This document shows, piece after piece, positions 57,945 to 64,000 of a stretch of DNA of 64,000 nt (positions are counted from its first letter, which is position 1; every line of letters starts with the position of its first letter). Origin of the DNA: Xiphydria camelus. Lineage: Eukaryota > Arthropoda > Insecta > Hymenoptera > Xiphydriidae. The notes beneath the pieces were generated by a model that did no database searches, had not been told where the DNA came from, and saw nothing but the letters and a program-made list of their open reading frames with translations. The stretch lies in the NCBI GenBank assembly GCA_963678675.1, contig OY783195.1, positions 18,631,342 to 18,695,341 of the forward strand, in the 5' to 3' direction. Both the position numbers and the translations under genes were made by a program.

Positions 57945-59792
57945 GTCTACAAGAATATATTATAATAGTAATTTTAACGGCACAACTTTTTTTAAAGAAG
58001 CTTTTCAAAAATCACGCTCATTTGGGAAATGTATGCTACCGTCCATGGTGGTTGAGACATCTTGCAGAACTCTATCGAAACATAATACCACCTCGGAAGA
58101 ACGACTGCGAACTCGAACAAAGCCTCTTGATTTTCCAATCTCGGACCCTCCCGCTTAAGACAGAAAGACTTCGCTTTTCGAATCGAATACCGCGTTCCTT
58201 TTTATAGCAGAGTCAGAGATGGCTCGTTTCTTGAAGGAGCATGAAGAAAAGAGGGTTAGGAATCCCCGTGGGAGTGACTGATGTTTCAGTTCAAGTATTA
58301 GTACCGGTATTTAGTGGACATGCCGCCCTGACCCTCTTGTGTTAAACAAGTCGGACCATTAATCAGTTACGTCACGAGTAGCTTGACCCCTAGAGCGCGC
58401 GAGGCAATGGTCTCTCCGTTAAGCGACGAGCGGTACACCTCCCCTCCCCCCTCTACCTCCTTCTCTTCTCCGGGCACCTCAACCTCACGCATCTCCTTCT
58501 CACCCCTCTGTCGTCTCTCTCACTATCCCTCTCCCTTTTATTGCATCCTACTCTAGCTTTCTCTTTCTCTCACTAGCCGACCTGCCTTCATTTGTTATGC
58601 TCGGGTGACACTCGATTATTTCGCACAAAGTGTTGACACGTGGACGTGCGAGAAAGACGACTGCTCGACTAACTAGTGTGCAAGTTTCGCTAACAACGTC
58701 GCGCGATCGCCCGCGCGGGTTTCAACTTAGAAGACGAGCGCACCGAGAGGAGTGGAATAAGTATCGAGGTTCGACGCTCGACGATCAGGTTCGGTTTCAA
58801 ATTTGTAACTAAGTTTACGAGCCCGATCCTCCGGTCTCTCATACCGAAATGGGGTCCGCATTATAGTCGGAGATCCCACCGCGTGAATTATACGTTCATC
58901 TGTTTTTTTTTTTTTATTAAGATGCGATTTAAATGGAAGATTACTCATACATTGTGGCTATAGGTTGGCTTTTAAAATCCTGCCACAAGTACTCTTAATT
59001 AGAAATATTTTAATTTATTTCTTTTTAACGATTACGGTCATTTGTTTGCGAAATAAATGAAATACCATCTGAAAGATAGCGATCTATAGAACGTAAAAAA
59101 AATAGGTTACCACCTCTCAGCCTGCCCCAAAGTCCTGACAGCCAGGTGCAAAAGGGTCCTTTTTTGTTAATTATCTACGCTCATCGTGTATTGGAATAAT
59201 TTTTGCACCAATTTAAAGCTAAATATTTCCTCTACACAATAGTACTAAGTTGCCTGCATAAAAGCTGCCGCGACTGGAAGTAGCCAGCATTTTAGTGACC
59301 CTCTCCTGCCCGAGTAAGCGACAGCGAGAGAGAGGAAATGCGTACGTTTTGCTCTGTCTGATAGACAAGGTCGCAGCGTGGCGATATCAGCATCTGTGAG
59401 CAAAATTGTTTATATTTATTATAAATTTTTTATTTAAATAATCACAATCACGTTGCACCGTACAAAGGCCTTCTCTGTTATACAGATTAATTGTGATATC
59501 AATACTTGCATAAACATTCTTCAGACAAAACTAACATTTTTCCCTCAGTTTACAGTTCTTCACCTTTGCTTTTTAAATTAATGCATCCATCGGATTGACT
59601 TAATTAAATAATTTATTCAATCTCCAAATTAATCATTCTCTCCGCCTCACGTATGTTTATTATTCTCCGGGTTTTTTAATTAACCAATCCCTCCGCTTTC
59701 AACGTAAAGGATAATCAAAAAAGCCAGAATAATTACTGATATACGAGAGGTGGAGGGAGTATTCAATTAAAAAGAGAATTAACTTTTTTTAT
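57945..59792. other. No gene recognised
   Basis: 58380-58800 is GC- and CT-rich with small frames without motifs. 58900-59790 is AT-rich. No repeat ends were found. Confidence 0.4.
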
Positions 59793-59960
59793 ACGGGGTG
59801 TTCTCAAACCTCTGACCCAGAGGAAAACCCTATGTTTATTAAAAAATTACGAACATAATGTAATTGATTTTATTGACATCCGTTTAAGAATTCACGGAGA
59901 AATTAATTACTAGAAAGTAATTAACATTTTGAATTTATTCGGCATTGATGAGGTCATATA
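59793..59960. repeat. Dispersed repeat end, inverted copy of 31288-31440
   Basis: ACGGGGTGTTCTCAAACCTC, TGACCCAGAGGAAAACC, then AATTACGAACATAATGTAAT down to GAATTTATTCGGCATTGATG. See 31288-31440. GGGGTGTTCTCAAACC is probably the terminus. Confidence 0.7.
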
Positions 59961-60803
59961 GAAGATAATCGCAATTGCTATCGTTATTACAAACATTATC
60001 TTCATGAGCCTTGGTATAACGTTCTGCTAGCGGAGCCGCAAGTGCTCAGCCGAGGACGCCGCGTGATGACCTGGCTCCTCCAGCTTTGCGTCAGTGAGAC
60101 TGAGTGTGCCGAGATCATTGCGATGGCTGAGGCTGTCTCGTCGCAAAACGAGCTACAAGAACTGGCGAGGCGACTCGCCACGCTTTTTCAGGCCGCGACC
60201 TCCGCCAGATCCGGCACCTCTGGTGCACGGACTGCTCCCCGCTATGGGGGCGGTCGGTTGCGCCAGAGGAGAGCAGCCGAGAGTGCGAACCTTGAGCAAG
60301 TGGCTGATTGCATGGATCAGCATGATCCCCCTATTCCTCCTCCCATGGATCGCGTGATTCTTGCCACTCACATCCAGCGCCTGTATCGATAACACCCCCG
60401 GCGTGATGTTCTCGAAATGATGCAGGGCACGCCGGTGCAGTGTACTGTATTCTGCGACCGGGTCATGCGTCAATTTAAGGACATGTATCGCTGGCGTGAG
60501 GGCTCGGAAGATCTTGTTGGGGGCTGGCCGGCTTAGTCCCCATTGCAGGACGACAACGATGCGCTGGTATTCCCTTTTGAAGAGTTCGAGGTGTCCTGTC
60601 GGCTCAAGGTAGTGGCTAGTACCGCGCAAATACTCGACGGTCTCACTTATCGCGATTTAAAAAAGGTTGCTCCCCTGGTGCACATGCTTTGACTGCGGCT
60701 GATAACGCCTGCCGCAGGCTGGAGGCGATCTCCGAGGGGTGGAAGACTTCTAACACCGTTCTGGTGTATAAGGGGAAGAGAAATCGGGATGATGTGGACA
60801 ATT

Positions 60804-62416
60804 GAAGGGCGTCCGGTTCAAACAAGCTAAGTACCAAAATCGGAATACTGAGACATTGTCGAAAAACTAAACTTTTAGGGGTTACTTTCCAGAGGGTAAC
60901 ATATAAACGATTTTAGATTTAATATTTCAGTGGAATATATGTAGACTAAAATATCGTTGTAATGTGTTTCGCAAACATAATTTTATTTAAATTGTAGAAG
61001 AAAAAGAAGGAAAATAAGTGATTAAAGAAACGTGCTAACAAGTGTAAGTGCCTTATATGTAGCAGGTAAATATGAAAGCAGAAAACACAATATTAGTCTA
61101 GTTAATAAAAGACTACAAATCATCCAAAATACAAAAATCTTGTTATTTAATATCAGACTTAGTAACAAATACTTACACAATCATGTGTACAGAGGTGAAA
61201 ATATGTGAAAATTAGGTTTGTGACATGTTTCGGTAGTACTCTTTATGTTCTCTGTTTTCAAGAAAATCTATCATGGTCCTTAAAGATTTCTTCTTGTTTT
61301 CTGATATTCTACTTCCTATATATAGGGGTAAAAGCTTTAGATTAACTTTTTCTTACGTCTTCAACAGTTTTAGTTTTCTTTAAAACGTATACCTTTTTCC
61401 AAGACTCGGTGTAGCTGTAAGTCTGCTTCACGTTTACTGCTGTAGGATCTTCTTTATCGATAAAAATCATAACTGCCTTACTAACATTAAGTTTTTTAAT
61501 ATCAATGAGATGTTCTGCGGTCTCCTTAAAGTTCCAAAATCCATAAGCTTCCATGTCAATAATGGTAAAAGAGGGATGATATTTTACTGAACAAATAACA
61601 TTGTGCAAATCCTGAGGAACCATAGCTTTCATAACCCTTTTACGCTTTTCTGTTAGCACGAAATCACGGTCACATGCCATAAAAGAGTGGCCAATAACTA
61701 AAAATGTGTGCTGAATATTGTCTAATACTCCATGAGCCACCAGAAAAGTAAACAAGAAAATCATAACTTTATTTTTATTTTGGCCCGCGCTGTTGTCAGT
61801 CCAAAGAACAAGGCGTTTTTGTGGGACTACAGAACTGTTCAAAAGTTTAAAAATACAAGAGGAGATTTCATTGCTCCCCCTGCCGGCCATCCCCTCGTTC
61901 CAAGTGCACATATATGCGGTGTTTGTGCTGCTATATTGGATAACCAAATTGTATAATAACAGCAAAGATGACTCGAATAAAACATATCAGTATGAGTTAA
62001 CGTTCGCCGAAATATACCGCGTTGCCGATGGCGGAATTAACTCTAGCTATATAGCGAGGTATTTATGATCGCGATGCTATCAAGTGGTAAGAACTGATAC
62101 TCAGAATTCCGTCTATCGTGCGACGGAACAATAAATATAAATAAAACACGATGCACTAAAATGCGCACTGCGTAATAAATATCACCAATAACGTCAGGAC
62201 TCGGTGGCACTTACAATTAGCTTATTTGTACCGAAACGAGACATGGCATTTATTGCAGCGACCATCTTTGATTCCTCTGTGAACTATTTAGGATGAGTTT
62301 GGTACTTGGCATCTGTATAACATATAGGCAATTATATGTAGAGAGAGAATGTGTGTATCTTAATATCTCAAAATTAATGAAATTGGCACTAAGCATGTTT
62401 GAATCGGACGCCCTTC
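60804..62416 (-). mobile_element. Sola-like DNA transposon, 1.61 kb, AATT-flanked
   Basis: TIRs GAAGGGCGTCCGGTTCAAAC, AAGCTAAGTACC (left) and the complement CACTAAGCATGTTTGAATCG, GACGCCCTTC (right). AATT at 60800-60803 and 62417-62420. The interior carries the minus-strand ORF below. The family is inferred from the 4-bp duplication and protein style; the superfamily name is tentative. Confidence 0.75.
61342..61965 (-). CDS. Sola-like transposase, C-terminal 207 codons
   Basis: An uninterrupted ORF: YMCTWNEGMAGRGSNEISSC (res ~18-37), then RLVLWTDNSAGQNKNKVMIF (~51-70) with a catalytic-type Asp, HTFLVIGHSFMACDRDF (~86-102) with GHSxMxxDRDF, and a region with VICSVKYHPSFTIIDMEAYG ending in a lysine-rich tail. 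W(T/C)D(N)xxGQNKN and GHSxMxxDxxF form the core of a large arthropod transposase-like family (DUF7869-type RNase H-like fold, I believe). The Met at 61965 is internal; the N-terminal zinc fingers and first catalytic residue would lie upstream, but only about 450 bp remain before the TIR, so the element is internally deleted. Flanking AATT and the MITE copy at 36823 support a real transposon. Confidence 0.65.
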   Translation of the reverse strand: MLLLYNLVIQYSSTNTAYMCTWNEGMAGRGSNEISSCIFKLLNSSVVPQKRLVLWTDNSAGQNKNKVMIFLFTFLVAHGVLDNIQHTFLVIGHSFMACDRDFVLTEKRKRVMKAMVPQDLHNVICSVKYHPSFTIIDMEAYGFWNFKETAEHLIDIKKLNVSKAVMIFIDKEDPTAVNVKQTYSYTESWKKVYVLKKTKTVEDVRKS

Positions 62417-62494
62417 AATTGGCGACCAGTTGCGATGGGCTCTGTCCTCGCTAAACTGCTCGCCGCCATCCTGGCAAATCGCCTTACGTGGTGG

Positions 62495-62573
62495 GCATGA
62501 TTTCCTGATTCACAATCCTCCTAGCGACACAACAATTTTCCTAGCGAGGATGCACAATCAGGAAGAGTCATGC
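62495..62573. repeat. Short palindrome
   Basis: GCATGATTTCCTGATTCACA, ATCCTCCTAGCGA pairs with CCTAGCGAGGATGCACAATC, AGGAAGAGTCATGC. It begins where homology to the R2-like ORF ends. Confidence 0.7.
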
Positions 62574-62704
62574 CATCGAGCAATATAACGTCATTGCACA
62601 ATTCCAAATGGCTCGAGTTATGTCTATGTAGCTTTATCCAGTAAAAATCAATGATCAATTACACACAAAAATAAGTAATAATTAACATTTCTATAGAGCC
62701 TTAT

Positions 62705-63631
62705 GGTGCCCATCCACGTACAGGCAGACTGCAGTCCATGAACTGACAGTTCTGATCTGCAGTCTCGAACTGCCATTGAACACACACATTCAGTTCAACT
62801 TAACAGTTGCGGACTGCAGGCCATCGCCGTACAGTCCAGGGACTGCGGGCCGCCGGATGATTCGCCATACACGCACAGTTCAGAGTCAGTTCAGTTCGAT
62901 CAGTTATGTTTAGAAGAAGAAATATAATATTTAACATTGTTGTGAGAAAAAGGAAGCTTATTTTGTTTCTTATAATTCTGTTGTTAACTTATTGATATAC
63001 GAGAAATCGGAAACGTTTTTGGGTAAAAGAATGGTTACGGGATCGTGAAAATTTGTCACACATGAAACTTGTGAGACAGTTAAAGAATACCAGCAGTGAA
63101 GATTTAAAAAATTATCTTAGAATGGACGAGGCTTGCTTTAAAAGATTATTAAAATTAGTTAAACCGCACATACAAAGAAAGAACAGCAATGAGAGAAGCA
63201 ACTGGTACTGAAGAAAGATTGATGGTGACGTTACGGTTTCTAGCAACTGGACGTACATTTGAGGACCTGAAATTTTCTGCCATTATGTCTCCACAAGCTC
63301 TGGGCAAGATTATTCCAGAAACTTGTCAATGCATTGACAAGGCTCTGCTCTCTAGCAGCACCGCTAATCTTTTCGCACACATCGGAAATAAAACATATTA
63401 AGTACCAAACCACCCGAATGCCGCAGAGGCGCCGCTCAAGTGGAAGCACCAACCGCCCGGGCACCGTACAGGTGCCTCTGGAGTGCAACTGACAGACAAT
63501 TTTTCACATCAATGAAAGTTTAGCACGACAGGCCTAGACTGCAGATTAACCGCCACACACGCACAGTTTTCTAATAGTTTCAACGGACTGCAGGAACAGG
63601 ACTGCAGTCCGCCTGTACGTGGATGGGCACC
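62705..63631 (+). mobile_element. PIF/Harbinger-type element, 0.93 kb
   Basis: TIRs GGTGCCCATCCACGTACAGG, C(A)GACTGCAGTCC and the complement GGACTGCAGTCCGCCTGTAC, GTGGATGGGCACC. No 3-bp TWA duplication could be recognised. Subterminal GGACTGCAG words recur. Non-autonomous. Confidence 0.75.
62906..63401 (+). pseudogene. Harbinger transposase N-terminal half
   Basis: ATG at 62906: MFRRRNIIFNIVVRKRKLIL, FLILLLTY, in-frame TGA (62990-62992 region), then YTRNRKRFWVKEWLRDRENL, SHMKLVRQLKNTSSEDLKNY, LRMDEACFKRLLKLVKPHIQ. After a one-base slip near 63180: TAMREATGTEERLMVTLRFL, ATGRTFEDLKFSAIMSPQAL, GKIIPETCQCIDKALLSS, to a stop at 63399. The patterns RxRRFWVRxWLxxRxxxG, YxNFLRMxxxxFxxLLxLVxPxI, ERLxVTLRFLATGxSxxxLxFxFRIxxxTIxxIIPExCxAI are those of PIF/Harbinger (HARBI1-like) nucleases up to the helical region before the DDE motif. 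The catalytic part is deleted. Confidence 0.85.
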
Positions 63632-64000
63632 ACGAGAAAGAAATAAGGTACATGCACGTACTTGAAGCAAGGTAAAGAGCCAAGGTACTTACCAGCCTGA
63701 CCGCTCGTCCGCCTACCTACCCGCCTGTCTGCCTGCCTGCCCGCGTGAGCCCGACGCCCAAATCTACTCGCTTGTCCGCCTACCTACCTTCCGTCTCAAA
63801 CTGCTTGAGATAGAAGGTTCTAGAAGCTTTCTTGCAGTACAGAGTACCCAAATCCAGCAGTGCGCTTCACAAGTACCCTAATTCACTCGTTTTATACTGA
63901 ATTTCGATGAAATACTGGACAAAGTCACTCTTATTCCCCAAAGTAAATAAAAAATGTAAAAAATACGCCAAGGATTATGCGGGGTTACTTAAAAAAATAA
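63632..64000. other. No gene recognised; CCTGCCTG-type low complexity
   Basis: 63700-63800 has (CCGCCTACCTAC)/(CTGCCTGCC) repeats; the rest is AT-rich and runs off the window. Confidence 0.5.

Larger units (their letters stand above)
60042..62500 (+). pseudogene. R2/NeSL-like non-LTR retrotransposon ORF, split by a Sola-like element
   Basis: First part 60042-60803, in pieces: DRVILATHIQRLYR, stop, HPRRDVLEMMQGTPVQCTVF, CDRVMRQFKDMYRWREGSED, FPFEEFEVSCRLKVVASTAQ, ILDGLTYRDLKKVAP (the entry to RT: ..(G)PDGLTYRxWK in relatives), then RLEAISEGWKTSNTVLVYKG, KRNRDDVDN. The second part resumes at 62417 with WRPVAMGSVLAKLLAAILAN, RLTWW. KxxxxxxxxNWRPIxxxSxLxKLxxxILAxRL is RT motif 1-2 of the R2/R4/NeSL group. 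Several stops are present, and no catalytic ADD box remains, because homology stops at 62500. Base composition is clearly GC-richer than the neighbours, typical of this group. Confidence 0.7.

Overview
This is a stretch of animal nuclear DNA, almost certainly from an insect with a repeat-rich genome. It is AT-rich, has no operons and contains an assembly gap of exactly 200 N (40524-40723). I found no intact host gene. Almost everything I can recognise is transposable-element DNA: Tc1/mariner, pogo-type, piggyBac, PIF/Harbinger, a Sola-like element, Helitrons, two related non-LTR retrotransposons, an R2-like fragment, and many miniature inverted-repeat and foldback elements. The families fit an arthropod, possibly a hymenopteran or hemipteran, but the sequence alone does not settle the order.

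Layout. 1-9 kb: mariner remnants and hairpin elements (1-494, 4421-5071, 6281-7567, 7880-8584, 8603-8815) in otherwise featureless DNA. 9.3-11 kb: a composite inverted-repeat element holding a foldback, a 445-bp Helitron with a trinucleotide array and two more palindromes. 12.8-15.8 kb: two small palindromic elements, then a 2.1-kb composite of GGGTCGCTGAT subrepeats. 16-25.4 kb: several long-TIR elements, one with a THAP-like zinc finger. 25.6-30.9 kb: a non-LTR retrotransposon (ORF1 with N-terminal zinc finger and CCHC knuckles; ORF2 with endonuclease and reverse transcriptase), split by a pogo-type element whose TA target duplication is still readable. 34.2-40.5 kb: nested DNA transposons, namely a pogo-type element with an N-terminal helix-turn-helix ORF, a pogo-type transposase split by an AATT-flanked MITE, a piggyBac remnant (TTAA ends) carrying the second pogo copy, and a third pogo-type element. 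40.7-43.8 kb: a second non-LTR element with a 591-residue reverse-transcriptase ORF, followed by a ~650-bp CT microsatellite. 44.7-51.9 kb: a TIR element, a MADF fragment, an end-to-end Helitron junction, and two elements with CACAGTGGGC termini beside mariner transposase debris. 52-55.5 kb: a TIR element with a tandem array, then a 1.56-kb foldback. 56.7-64 kb: a Helitron-like 5' end, a mariner 5' fragment, an R2-like ORF split by a Sola-like transposon, and a Harbinger remnant.

How the pieces fit. The window is a layered record of insertions. At four places the host element's reading frame can be followed across the insert, so the target-site duplication (TA, AATT or TTAA) and the order of events can be read directly. 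Most coding pieces are dead (frameshifts, stops, missing ends); only the 41172-42947 reverse transcriptase and the 61342-61965 transposase-like ORF are long and open. The observations I rate highest are: three pogo-type elements of different sequence in which the terminal motif is repeated inside, on both sides of the coding piece; a dispersed family with CACAGTG termini and GGGTCGCTGAT subrepeats linked to an unassigned transposase-like C-terminus; and a perfect head-to-tail Helitron junction.
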